The translations under genes and the position numbers were made by a program. The notes below the pieces were generated by a model that was given only the letters and a program-made list of their open reading frames with translations, was not told where the DNA came from and made no database searches. This document shows, piece after piece, positions 1 through 12,900 of a DNA stretch of 64,000 nt (its first letter is position 1; each line of letters begins with the position of its first letter). Location: the NCBI RefSeq assembly GCF_023973825.1, contig NC_090114.1:62001-126000 (forward strand), written 5' to 3'. The DNA is from Plasmodium brasilianum. Its lineage: Eukaryota; Apicomplexa; Aconoidasida; Haemosporida; Plasmodiidae.

Positions 1-3000
1 AGAAGTACAGTTGCGACTCCTCTTGATAATTAAATAATTATGTCAGTAATGCTCGCCCTAATATATATTAAAGATTTTCCAATTAAATAAGAGATAAAAA
101 ACTAATGAAAATTTTATAAACAAAAAGTATTCCATGGAGTAAATTATAAAGTATTACTCATTCATTCTTAAGGTTTTAAACGTTCTTTCTTAATAGAACA
201 GGTGTATGTTCTGCTTTTATGCATAAGAATAAATATTCCTTATAGTTATTTAAAAGAAATATATCTAGCACTACATATGACTTGAATATAACAGATATTC
301 ATTTCATGAATAATTTTTTAGATGCATTTCTCTAATTGCCATTATCTTTACACTAATTCTTTCTATCATCTTTTAATTCAACATTACCTCTTCATTGTAT
401 GGATCACCATATACATCAACATATAACATCTTTATTTCTATTTTATTTCTTCTCTTCTCTTTTTCTGAAAATAATATAACAAGTTTTGAGTCAAAAATTC
501 CATTCCCACAATTATAATTGTCTAAAGGCATATAAAAAGTGTATTACAATGAAAAGTAATTTTCTTTATTATTTATAATGTGATAAATTTGCTTACGAAC
601 AATGAAAACTGTCTTATAAATAAACTTATGTTTATATAACATGCAGCATCAAAAACATAAAGTAAATTTCATGCTAACGTACTATACTGCACATATTAAG
701 TATGGACATATACAATTAAAAAAGATAAATATAAGCGATTTTGCTAATATAAAATATTTATTTTTTCCATTAAAATTGGATTTATTTAACTTTATAATTC
801 ATCTATATAGGTAAAAATCCTATAGCATATTGACAAGTTAGTGACATAGTTTTATAGTAATTTCTGTGGCTATTTTATTTTATTTTTTAAAAAAAAATTA
901 AATTGCATAAATAAAATGCAAGGTACAAAAAACCTCAGATGCTTTTAAAAATATTTTTATAAATACTTCCAGTAAACTTATTTATATAAAAGCTATGTGA
1001 AAATGATATTCAGGAAAACTAATTATATTAATGAATTTTTAAAAAGTATATATATATTCATAGCCTAACAGAACAGTTCTAAATTTTTGTTATTTATACT
1101 TTTCAGAAAAGAAATAAAATGACTTTTCTCGTACACAGAAATTTTATTTTATAATTAGAAAAAAAAATTAGTTGTGTTCAGCATAAGCATTTTAGCATAT
1201 GTCAGGAATATACTTATTACATTTTAGATGAACATCCTAATAATAAGCTTATATGTCCGTATCTTTTATACCTTTTAAACATTATTTTACAATCAAAGAA
1301 CGCAAATTATTGTATTGTATATAAAAGTATTCATAGGATGGAAAGAAATAATTAAAAGAAAATTTTATATTTATAGCACAAATTATAATCTAATATTTGC
1401 ACATACATATAACATGCAGAATATTTGTACTAGAATAATTTTAAAATTGTATTCTAATATTTAATTCAAATAAATAATTCTAACATTTTAAAGAGTTCTA
1501 TCCAATTTAACTCTTTTACAAAATTATATATTATTATTATAAATAGAATACTATAATTTCTATATAATTAAAAAAAAATTATTTTATTCATTATTACTAA
1601 AATAAAATTTATTATATTTAAGAATTAATATCTATTTTTTCATTTTTTATTTTTTTTTTTTTAAAAATATTAATTTATAATATATAGAGCAATGGTAATA
1701 TTAAAAAAACATAATAACCATGCAAGATTATATGTAATATGAAAACATATTTATTAATTATGATTATAAATAAAAAAAAATTATAATAAAAAAACTATTT
1801 TAAACAAATTAATTTACATCAAAAAATAGGATAATTAAGAAGATTTAAAAGATAGTATATAATATGTAATATAACATATAATAACATTTAAAAAAAACAA
1901 TTATGAATTACTTTCGTTTTTGTTACTTTCATAGAGGAAATAATAATACATATTATTTTTATTGGTATATAAATAAATATTTCTTAACATAACATATTAA
2001 ATTTTAGCTGTTATTTAAACTACTCATATAAAATAAATTAGACTTTTAAAGAAATGTACGTATTAAATCAACATTATTTATATACCATACGGTGTGTTTA
2101 ATATAGTAAACATAGATAATTATAAAAATGTAACATCATAAATATATTATCTTAATTTTATAATAATAAATTGATATTAACCTGGGTAACTAATGCACTT
2201 TTCTAAAAAATAATTAATTATAAATAAATATAAAATATTTTAAAATTTTGCATATTCTACATAATATATATTACCCTGTAGAATTACAGAAAAATAAGAT
2301 AATTATTATTTTATTTTATGTTTTCTTATATATGTACATTACATATATTTATATATTCAGATATAAACATAATTAATAATACTTTTAGTTTAAAACGTTT
2401 ACATGGTTCTTTCATTTATATAAACTTTTTCAAAGTTTACAAACTTGTTTTTATATAAAAAAGGATAACACCACAATTTGGCAATTAATACTACCTATTA
2501 TAAAATTTATTTAATTATAAAATTTACATTAGCATATGAGCTTTCTTTTAATAATTACTTTCTAAGCTTTTATGTAACTAATCCAACCGATAATTCTTAG
2601 TAGCTTTAGTTTTTTTGTTAAATATTTTATACATATTATATTAATTGAATATATTCACGTCAATTTAAATTACATAAAAATGAACATTCAGAAAACTAAA
2701 AGAATTATCAATAACGAATTTTCATTTTGTTTTGAAATACTTAATTTGTTCTTTAGTAAATGTATACGACATTAATTAATTGTATTATTAAATATAAATA
2801 TTTATTTTATAGTCATACATCTACGAATTTCCATATATATATGTTTATTAATATTAATTCTTTAATTATTATTTACTGTAAATTTAACGTAACTTGCAGT
2901 AATAAGTGCTCATAAATATTATTATTACATTAATAAATTATATTTCTTCTAATTAATGATGTTATTTATGTTGTAATAATAATGATATATATGGCATTTT

Positions 3001-3022
3001 TAACTTCAATATTTTATTTTAA

Positions 3023-3208
3023 AATAAATTAATGTTAAATAACGTAAATTATATATATTTCCAGTTAAAGTATTATTTTCCTATTGTTCCATTTAGTAAT
3101 AATTTTATAATAACCTTTATTATAGAACTAATATACCTATTTTGTAATACTATTAAAACTATAAATTCTATGAATTGTGTTCGCATATATGTATATTTGA
3201 TAATATAG
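3023..3208 (+). other. Short open segment matched near 54.1 kb
   Basis: This frame is open for 61 codons, from just after a TAA at 3020-3022 to a TAG at 3206-3208. Its central peptide, VNYIYFQLKYYFPIV, closely matches VNYIYFQIKFHFPIV encoded at 54,050-54,100 on the same strand, and the similarity continues for about 25 more residues (an IEL.YLF block). I do not recognise the family. It may be an exon relic of a multigene family, or repeated non-coding DNA whose frame is open by chance. No start codon or splice structure can be assigned with confidence. Confidence 0.3.
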
Positions 3209-4093
3209 TCCCTTATATGAGGACCATTATATTTTATATCTATATGTATTTCTTCCTACTCAAGCACTACTCTGATATTTATTTATACTAATTAATTTAT
3301 TTTTTTTAAGACATACTGAATCTTTTCATATTGTCAATACATTTACATTCATTACTCTAATGTAATGATTACAGAAAAATAAAAAAACAATTATAGCGTA
3401 ATTTCCTTTTTGCTTTTAGTTCCATATATATAAATTCATCATATGCATATATGCATAAATAAGTTTTTTGTACATATTTTTTATTACTACTTGTTTACAC
3501 TTCCTTACATACTTGTTAATATGTGTCGAATATCATAAACATGTGCATACGCACGTATGCCCTCCTTATTCATATGTACATATATAAGTATATGTAAAAT
3601 ATATTCATAGAACTCCGACAAACCAATAATTATTACAATTTCGTTTTTTACCTTTGTATTTTATGCTATTCCAATTTCTACTTTCCAATTCATGTTTTGA
3701 GAATGCTTGCAACTAGTAAACTAAATAAAAACTTTTATAAGAACCTTTAATAAAGGTAATCAAATATAAATTTACAATTCTGATATAATATAAAATGGAA
3801 CTATTCTTAATTTAATAATCTACACAACTAATTAATATATTCAACAACACATTTAATTGCCTTATCATATATATATTTTTTTCTTTCTTTTCTTAACATC
3901 CTTAGGTGGAATACCTTTTTTAGTGACCTTCATACATTAATGATATTTTCCCTTGTAATATGTAATAGTTCTATCATTCGGCTTATTCTATCTCATATAC
4001 AAAAACGTCTACATGGGCACATGTACGTGGAAGCATAAGGCGTTAATGTGAAAAATAACATGTAAATAAATTACCGACATGCAAAATTTTATA

Positions 4094-4115
4094 CGCACAT
4101 ACATATATATGTGCG
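4094..4115. repeat. Inverted repeat (hairpin-forming)
   Basis: CGCACATA and TATGTGCG form 8-base perfect arms around a 6-base CATATA spacer. The feature sits in the least AT-biased part of the left spacer, where alternating purine-pyrimidine steps are common. No function can be assigned. Confidence 0.5.
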
Positions 4116-7100
4116 TGCACTTACAATTTTTTAATATAAACAATCTAAAATATCCATGTAAAGCTAGTACACAAAAAACAAAAAACAACAAATACATATA
4201 TACATACGCGTTATATGCATAAATACATGTTTCCACATGAATAATGCTATCTTATATACCCACATAATCATGCACACAATTTCGTACTCAAACTAATTGA
4301 TTTATATATATACATAAAATCACATATCCAGCATACATGCTTTATTAAATATATTTTGTTTCAAATGATTTAATTATACGTTAGAGTTTTTAAAAAAATA
4401 TTCTTCTAATGCAGACAATACAAAAAAAATTTACGTGTATACATATGAAGCTTGGTGATAATAAGAAACTGTTCAGAAAAATATTATTAGGGCACATAGA
4501 TAAAACCCACCATATAAAATACTTTTTATAGCGTTTATTTTTTCTAATTATCTTTTCATTCTGCGCAGCAGAATATACTTCTATTCATACTATTAATAAG
4601 ATTGTCATATAAGTCAAAATATAGTAATAGTCACAAAAATGAATATGCATCTTATGAAATTTAGGAATGTCCATATGTACAAATATATATATGGATAAAC
4701 CAACTTATAAAATTCATGTACTTGCATCCGTATATTCACATATACACATACGTATATACACATATATACTCATGACATAGATGTAGCATAACATATATAA
4801 ATTCTTTGAAGAAATTTTTTTTTAATTCTTATATCTACATTTCTCCAAAATTATTATAATTAGACGCTTATTTTCTCGGATTTTTACTTATACATATAAA
4901 CTAAGGAAAGAAAAGATAAATTATAAAAGTGACGTTAACGTATTACTTTCTTCTTTTTATTTCTTTTTTATATAAATCTTTTATAATGGTATCTATATAC
5001 GTTTTTAAAAAAACATATTTGTAATTGATATTTGAACCTTGGAAAAAAGGGGGGGTATGCTTTTATAATTTGTAGGTATTCATATAAGTTTGCATTATTA
5101 TTTGTCATATTTCATGTTCTCTTACTTTTTTTTTTTATTTTTCTCATTTTCTTTTTCTTTGAAACACTTTTTCATGTGCATGTCAGATATGATTTTTTTT
5201 CTTCTCCATTCTCTCTTATTTCAGATTAACATTCGTTATCGATCAATAAGTAGTCCTAATAGAAAAACATGTAAACTTAAAAAAAAATAAAAATTGTTCA
5301 TATATATAATAGTGTTTTCTTACAGTACTTATACGATTAATTCTCGAAGCACTCCGTTTTATAATTAATAAAATTTCTACCGGCACATTGCATAATTAAT
5401 TAAAACTAAAATGAAAAAAAGTACACTATCTCAGAAATAAAATAATTTTTACAATTATAATTATTTATATCAAAAAAAATTATATATCACTTCAATATTA
5501 TATTAATAACTCATAGAAGATGTTACAATGGAAACATGAGATTCATACATTAACTTCTTTTAAAAATTCTTCTTAATATTCTATTAAAATTTAGTAACTT
5601 TTTGTTTTTTAATTTCAATGCTTCATTCATTAACTATAAAGGAAAAGAAAGGCATATAAAACCAAGTAAAAGTGAGAAATAAAAAGGTGAAACCAACGAT
5701 CGAAGTGAAAATATGTCGTAAATAACATTTTAGAGATACATGTACATGTGTAATTTATAATATTTATCACATGTACAAGCATATATTCGAGAACAAATTA
5801 AACAATATTAAGAAAAAACAATATGAATATACATATACATTAAAGTGTAATAATTATATAAGTAAATTAAAAACTTTACTAGGAGGAGGTTCAAAATAAG
5901 TTTCTTCTCTTTTTTTGTTTGCAAACCATTTAACTTGAATCTCTGTTTTAAATCTCTATGTACTAAAAATATTTTATTAACTTGATATTTAGGGTCTTGC
6001 AACAATGAAATTTGCTGCCATACATATAGCTTTACGTATATTATAAAAACATAAGTAAAAGAATATGAGTTCTATCAAAAACTTAGAATAAATACCTGGA
6101 AAATAAGTTATTTTAATTGTATCAAAAATTCTTATTATTTTAGTTTTTCATATAATTATTCAAATGTTTACATGAAAGTAGATTTTATATCCTATAATAA
6201 ATAATACTTTAATATTGTTCGTCTCTTTTCTACCTTGTGGAAACGTTCTTCCTTTAATTTAATTATATTTTTCAATTGTCTCCTACAATATGTAAGCTTC
6301 TAATTATTAAGAGTTATGCACTATTAAAAAATATGCAATAAAAAGTTTTTAAAAAAAAAAATTGAAAAATTTAACGTAATTCATTGTTAAAAAGTTATAG
6401 AAAAAAAAAAAAAAAAATGTAATAGAAATATTTTTATACTTTTAATATATATGACAACTACAAATGTATATTTAAAAATATAAATCTAATAATATAACAT
6501 GTAATATTATACAATGTATTATAACTGAATATGTACTAAATTAATTTTTCTTATATATCTATACTTGTAACATTATGAAATAATGAAACATGCTATTTTT
6601 CAATAATTGTGCCTTGTTTCTTTTTATTTCATATAAATTGAACTAAAAAAAAATATTATCTGCTTGTAATTATTGTACATAAATATATATATATTGTACA
6701 CAGAAGAAATATTTTAATAATATATAGTAATACCTAATGTTATAAAAAAAAAAATATATATATATATTTTTTTTTTTTTATTAAAAATACTTTTAGCAGT
6801 TTTTTCCCTTTCCGAATGCAGAATTGTCCATATATATTAATCTCATATTCTCTTTCTCATTAGTATATTTTTGCAAACACATATATATATGTGTATTATT
6901 TCACTAACGAAAAATTACGTTTCAATCGTAAACGAAGGCGATAACTGCAACATTCATTATCATTATTTTATAATTTTCATTTGAATTTATATAAAGGAAA
7001 ACGTAACATATTAACTTTAGTTATGAAAAAAACTAGAAAAAGAGCTTCATGCGAAATAATATGCATCACAATTAATTAAATCTTCTACAAAAATGCGTAA

Positions 7101-8393
7101 TAATTTTGAATAGAAATAATTAAAATTTATTCAACCAAAAACACAACACTGTGGACGTAGAAATGTTCTATAAAATATCAATGGCAATTTTTTATTTTAA
7201 TTTTATTTATAAAATTATTGCTATATTTATAAATGTATTATTAATTGTCAATTTAAAATATACGTATATATATACATGAAGAATCGGAAGTATATATAAA
7301 AAAGTACATACATATTATTATAATGTAGTAAAGAAATATTTATTTTTTCATTACATATAACGACACCTTAGCTTTTTACTGACGCATACATATATTTAAG
7401 ATATTACTATTATATGGAAGATAAATAAAATTATTTATACATATATATATTAATATATGTAAAAAATAAATTCATCCATTTAGTATTTTAATAATGTCAA
7501 AAATAGAAAAATATATATAATTTATTTATTCATATATAAATTTTCAATATAATATATATTAAATTAAACTTAGCTGAATGTATTAACACCAAAATTAAGT
7601 TTAATAATAAATAATTCTGAATTTTCATCTTAATCGTGAAGATAGAGAATCTGCAATTTTGTAACATATTATAAATAATCAAAATTTAATAAAGATATTT
7701 TTGTATTGTATATATATAAATCAATATTAATCAAAAAAAACTAAAAGTGCATTAAAATGTTGTTTACAGTTATTAATTTTTATAATATATTTCATATAAA
7801 ACGCATCTTATAAAATAAATATAATATTTCTAATAAGCAAAGAATATATATTTATATATCAAAACAACAAATAATATTCATTTGCTTTTATTAAATACTA
7901 AGAAGTAACCATTTAATTATAATTTAAAGATAATATTACATTTTCTTTATAATCTGAAAATATAAATATTTTTAACTAGAACTACATATGAAATAGAAAG
8001 CAGACCTTTTTAGATAAAATATAAATTATCACAATCATTCAACAAAATTATATGAACTTTGCCATCATATAATTATTTCAATGCACAAATATAATTTTTC
8101 TATAAAAATCCATTTATGTAAGGACATATAATCATATTATGAAAAATATAATTAATGAAATTTAAAAAATACTGTGTAATGCAAATTGAAAAATATTAAT
8201 ACATTCAAATTCATTAAAAAACTAACAACATAATTTATATTTGAATATAAAAAAGTCTACTTATATATAGGCTTGTTTATAAAATTTAAGCAGCTATAAT
8301 TACATTTATTAAGCATAGAACTAATGATATTACAAGTGTTATGTCATACTAAATATTTCTTCATATAAGGAAACATATTCCTTTTTTTACATT

Positions 8394-9387
8394 TTACTTT
8401 TTTATGAACTTAATTTTTTGATATTTTTTTACTTTTTTATGGTAGTAAACGATTCCTAATATAAGTGTTACACCTAATATTAAGAAAGCTATTAAATATA
8501 TTAAACATAATAGATACCTAAAAAAGCCATATACGTAATCGTAGTCATCTATGGTCTCCGAAATACGGCTTCCCTTAATTAATTTTATTGTTTTCTCAGA
8601 CTTAAATAAAAAACCTAAAGTAGAATTTTTCAATAAGCTATTTAAAGAACCGTACCACGAACCTCCAAGGTACAAACGCAATGTATCAAACAACCCCTTT
8701 ATAATAAAACGAAAGCAAGAAATATTTATTATCATCGATAATGATAACAATAATAACAATAATAAAGGTACAGAAAATCGTAATGCTAATTTTTTACGTA
8801 TTATTTTTTTGTAAGTTTTGTAACTAATTGTCCTGTTATTTTTAAGAAAATCTTCAAAATCAAGTTCTTTGAATATGTTTTTTTCCATATGGGATAATTT
8901 TATTGTCTCAAATATATTAGACTTATTTTTCTTACACAGTTTATGGTCTCCAGTATTATTTAGTGAACGTACATCTTGTTGTTTCATTTTTCGTCTATCG
9001 CCCTTATCGTTCATATATATATATTTTTCGTTTTTCATTATATTATTAGGCATCTCTTTTTTTAAATATAAAACATTTGAATATTTATCCTGTTTACATT
9101 CTGCAAGTAATCTATAAGTTTTTATATCTAATTTACTTCCAATGGTTTGTTTCTCACACAGGAACTTGTCAAAGATACTCTGAAAAACAAAGAAAATATT
9201 TATTATTTATATAAAAAAATATTCTCATACTGAATAACAGCGTTAATAAATATTAAACACTAAATATATAATTAATATATGTTTCTTTATGTTATAATAC
9301 CATATAACTGAAAAAATGACATATCGCACTAAAAAAGATAAAAATAGAAACTTTAATAAAAATAGGTAACTTAATTTCTTGTTCCAT
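8394..9387 (-). CDS. fam-l/fam-m exported protein, type A (probably fam-m), intact
   Basis: Two exons are visible. Exon 1 (9387-9301, 29 codons) begins MEQEIKLPIFIKVSIF and is a hydrophobic signal/anchor sequence; the donor is GTATTA. Exon 2 (9179-8394) follows a TTTTTCAG acceptor, and both junctions are phase 0. The product is about 290 residues. A canonical PEXEL-like RLLAE lies at residues 52-56, a conserved LDFEDFLKNNRTIS block at about 135-149, and membrane spans at about 164-184 and 248-274. The tail is lysine-rich (YYHKKVKKYQKIKF). The start is fixed by the family-wide 29-codon exon 1. The family is expected to be exported to the host red cell or parasite surface; its molecular role is not established. 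The downstream minus-strand partner is the type B gene at 11.96-12.9 kb, and the closest relative is the gene at 39.1-40.1 kb. The fam-m label is from memory of the family and could be swapped with fam-l. Confidence 0.85.
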
Positions 9388-11962
9388 GATATATATTTTC
9401 ATAACCTAACTTATTAAGTGGAAGAAATAATTATCAATCATATAATCACCTAATAATATAGGATAGCTGTTATAATGCAAAGTAATTTTATTAATGCTTT
9501 GTAAGAACTTAATGAAATGTATTTGAGTTTAATTTTTTTGATAATGAAGAAAAGCAAAAATAACTTTAAAAATAATATAAAACTATTTTTTTTAATTTTA
9601 TTTTTAAAAAATTATTCTTCTTTAAAACAAAATAATTTTCACTGTTCTTAAATACTCAAAATATGTAATTTAATAATATAGCGAAGTAGGGTAGATAAAT
9701 AAAGCGTTATTAGTATTTTTATAAAACAAATTAATAAGAAAATATAAGATTTATTAATATATATAACATTTAATTTTATGTATAATATAGAATATATAGA
9801 ATACATATACTATAGAATGTATATATTATAAATTATATATTATTCCATATTTTTAAATAATAATATCTAATTTAGAAAATTTGTTATTTACTAAGAATTT
9901 TAATTTATTTACATATTTTGGAAAATCGTGATAATATTTAATAATCATAACAATTATTGTGATATTTTAATAAGAGTAATAATAAATAAAGAAAATTTTT
10001 TTTTTACAACATTTTGTGTTAGTTTATTTATAGTGTTGACATTAATAATCAAATAAACAAACAATATTTTTGTGTGGTCTATAAAATGTTTAACATATCG
10101 AATTTGTAGTGTACTACGAAAACTAGAAAACAACATATTTTTTAAAGGTTAAAATTAATTATAATTTTTTAGGTTACATAAGAATATACGAAAATTATAA
10201 TTTTTATTTAATTTTTTCCTCCATTACTAACATAGATGAAATATTTTTATGTTCACCTACTTTTTGTATTTATTTTTTTTAACTATATATATATATTTAA
10301 AAAAATTATAGTAGAAAAAAACAGAATGACAAAAAAAATATTCTTAAATTATCATTTTAAATGTTTTCAAGTCAGAATAGAGTTCCTAGTGTTATGTATT
10401 AATCTAATTCCATCAATAATAAAATTATATAATGTTTAGTGTTAATACATTATTCCTATCATAGTTATTAGTAATAAATTTCATAAAATAACTTAATTAA
10501 AATTTATAAGAACATAATAGATTTACTCATTCTTTTATTCATTAGAACAACATAGTTTTGCACTATAAGAAAAATATAATATTTAATATTCTTATTGAAT
10601 AAGAAAATGCACTTATAGATTTTGATGTATTCCTAGAAATAACTTAAACCCCAAGCCCCAAATATAGACCTGTATTTACAAATTCTATATGAAGAAAGAA
10701 TTTTGTTTTTTTTACTATAATTTTATATAAAAAATTATATTTATAAATATGAATGAATTAGTAATGTTCAATATATATTATATGTGTTTTGATATGTATT
10801 CATAATAATATCAAAATTTTAGTAAATATGTTTATAGATAACTACGAACAGAGAATACCCATATTTAAATAAATACCTATATATAATAAAAAGCTAGTAT
10901 AAAACATATATTTACTTTAATAAAATTTAAGGATAATTCAAACCTTTTCAAACTTAAAATAATTTATTAGAAATTCACGTTTATCAGATGGTAAAAGAAG
11001 TGATCTGTACATATTATATATTAATTGATTATATAAATTAATTCATTAAATTAATCATTTAATTCGAAAAACAATAAAAAAATATATATATTATATTTAT
11101 TTATTTATTCTAATATAATATATAATTAAATATTTTGTTCAAAATTAAACTAAAACTGCAATTAAGGAAAATAATAAAATGATAAAGGTTAAGTCATACT
11201 TTAAAAGTACTGGCTTCTAATTCCTAATATAGTAAGCACTTATATAATCATTATTTAACTAAAATATTTTTTTCCTTATATATCTATTATTTCACATTTA
11301 TATTATTCAAAGAAATTTTAATTCTGTTAAGAAACGTTTTTATAATTAGTATATTCAGTAAAATATATTACATAAAATCTATCATATAAAATAAATATTA
11401 AGCTTTTACATAAATTAAATATATATATATGTATATATACATATATAAACATAAATAAATATATCCAATCCATTTCATAAAATACAGAACAAGTAACATT
11501 TATAGTTAACATGAAAATTATAGCACATTCACTTAATAAAGAAAACAATGAATAATGTTGCTCTAGAACAAGATATAAAATATAAAGTACTTATTTATTA
11601 AAATATAAATTATCGCAATATTCGAAAAAGGTGTATATGTTCTGAAAGCTTACATTCATTTTAAAGAGTAAACATACATTTTTTATAAAAATGCATATAA
11701 ATTTACAAATATATATATTATATCAAATACATTTAATAAAGAATAATTAATACATTAGAAATCATATCTTAAGAAGTTAAATATTCTAATTCACCACAAA
11801 AATGAGAATTTAATTGTTTACTATGGTACATCAAACATCTTAGGCTTATATACATATACTTATGAAATTATGATAAACATATTTATATTTATTAAGAATA
11901 TAACATTAAAGATATGAGGAATATTATTTCATAATAATAACAATTTTACATAATACATATTA
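9388..11962. other. Spacer: upstream region of the type A gene and 3' flank of the type B gene
   Basis: No gene is visible. The part nearest 9388 should hold the promoter and 5' untranslated region of the type A gene. A stretch at about 10,630-10,960 is conserved upstream of the paralogue at 40.1 kb. The last 400 bases resemble other fam 3' flanks, for example AAATATAAATTATCGC near 11,600 and AAATTTACAAATATATAT near 11,700. Confidence 0.5.
10630..10960. promoter_or_regulatory. Conserved upstream block of the type A fam gene, with a C-rich islet
   Basis: This block resembles 41,335-41,660 in order and wording: TAGAAATAACTT, then a rare C-rich islet (CCCCAAGCCCC here), then TAAATAAATACCTATATATAAT. 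The islet lies about 1.26 kb upstream of the start codon in both copies, and the TAAATACC element about 1.48 kb upstream. Conservation at a fixed distance could reflect a promoter, or simply the shared ancestry of the duplicated block. Confidence 0.35.
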
Positions 11963-12900
11963 TTATTCATATGATTTAGCTATTAACTTAATTTTTTCAT
12001 ATTTTTCATTATTTCTTAAGATCTTAGGAATAGTTACTATAAGTGAGACAGATAATAAAATGATAAGGAAGACAAATATTGCTAAATAAAAATATTCTAC
12101 TCCTGGGACTGCTGCTTTCGGAGTTTGAGATTTTGCATCGTTCGCTAGGCCTAATATATTATAAATAAATTCCCAACAAGTTTTAAATGGTGTAAAAATT
12201 GCCCCCTCAGCTGATTCATACGCACGTAATATGGGTAACCCTATTCCCATTAAGAAGAAAAAAAAGAATATAGCAATTCCAAATCCGTAATTTCTAAATT
12301 TTATTTTTTTTAAAGCTATATTTTTAATTCTCCTGTTTTTTTCAAGAAAAGTGTCATAATCTTTTTTTTTTATCCATTTTTTTTCAAAATGGAAATGCTT
12401 TCCATCAAACATTCCATTATTATAATCCACGACCTCTGTATAGTATTGAGCCTTATTTAATAAATTTCTATTTGACCATTTGTTTTTTCCTTTAGCACCC
12501 CTTTCGTTATTGGATATATCTTTTTTTTCATAATCTGTATTATATGGTATATTTTCTTTTAATCCTGAAATGTTTAAATCCTTATTCTGTTTATATTTTG
12601 CCAATAATCTATTATTTCCTATATATAATTTTTTATCAAATTTACAGATTTCATCCAAAGATTCGTTAAACCTATTCTAAAAAAAAATAAATGGTAAATA
12701 TTATCTTTTTAACATAATGAATAGTATGATGCAAGAAAACGATATATATATTAATACAAATAAAATGGGGAAAATAAGAATAAGTAAGATACTCGTAAAT
12801 AATATTGTTATACCATATCATTGCAAAAATGATATATCCAATTAAAAAGGATAAACATATAAAATTTAATGATATATAGTGGCTTATTTTTTTGATACAT
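11963..12900 (-). CDS. fam-l/fam-m exported protein, type B (probably fam-l), intact
   Basis: Exon 1 (12900-12814, 29 codons) encodes MYQKNKPLYIIKFYMFILFN and on to NDM; the donor is GTATAA. Exon 2 (12676-11963) follows a long T tract ending in TAG; both junctions are phase 0. The product is about 266 residues. The PEXEL-like motif is RLLAK at 52-56, the same position as in the type A gene but with Lys at the last site. A family block AQYYTEVVDYNNGMFDG lies at about 105-121, followed by HFHFEKKWIKKKDYD. Membrane spans are at about 161-179 and 224-245, and the tail is charged. It pairs with the type A gene 2.6 kb downstream on the same strand, which fits the known doublet arrangement of fam-l and fam-m. 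The relic at 42.7-43.6 kb is its paralogue. The family is clear; the fam-l label is less certain. Confidence 0.85.

Larger units (their letters stand above)
1..8393. other. Gene-free AT-rich subtelomeric spacer
   Basis: No open frame here has gene-like length, splice structure or composition. The stretch is low-complexity A/T with homopolymer runs. A less AT-biased part lies at about 3420-4800, rich in alternating ACATATGTG-type steps. A short open segment near 3.1 kb is listed separately. The last 400 bases or so before 8394 resemble the 3' flanks of the other fam genes, for example AAATATAAATTATCAC near 8020, and probably include the 3' untranslated region of the gene ending at 8394. Confidence 0.6.

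Noticed and set aside
4009..4236. 75-codon minus-strand frame rich in Y, V and C
   Set aside because: Arises from alternating ACATATGTG-type sequence; no start context or domain.
5808..6084. Minus-strand open run of about 90 codons, including HRDLK
   Set aside because: The kinase-like tetrad is isolated, with no other kinase motif and no splice context; probably chance.
8551..9117. Plus-strand open runs across the first fam gene
   Set aside because: They are antisense to a clearly spliced minus-strand gene with signal, PEXEL-like motif and membrane spans.
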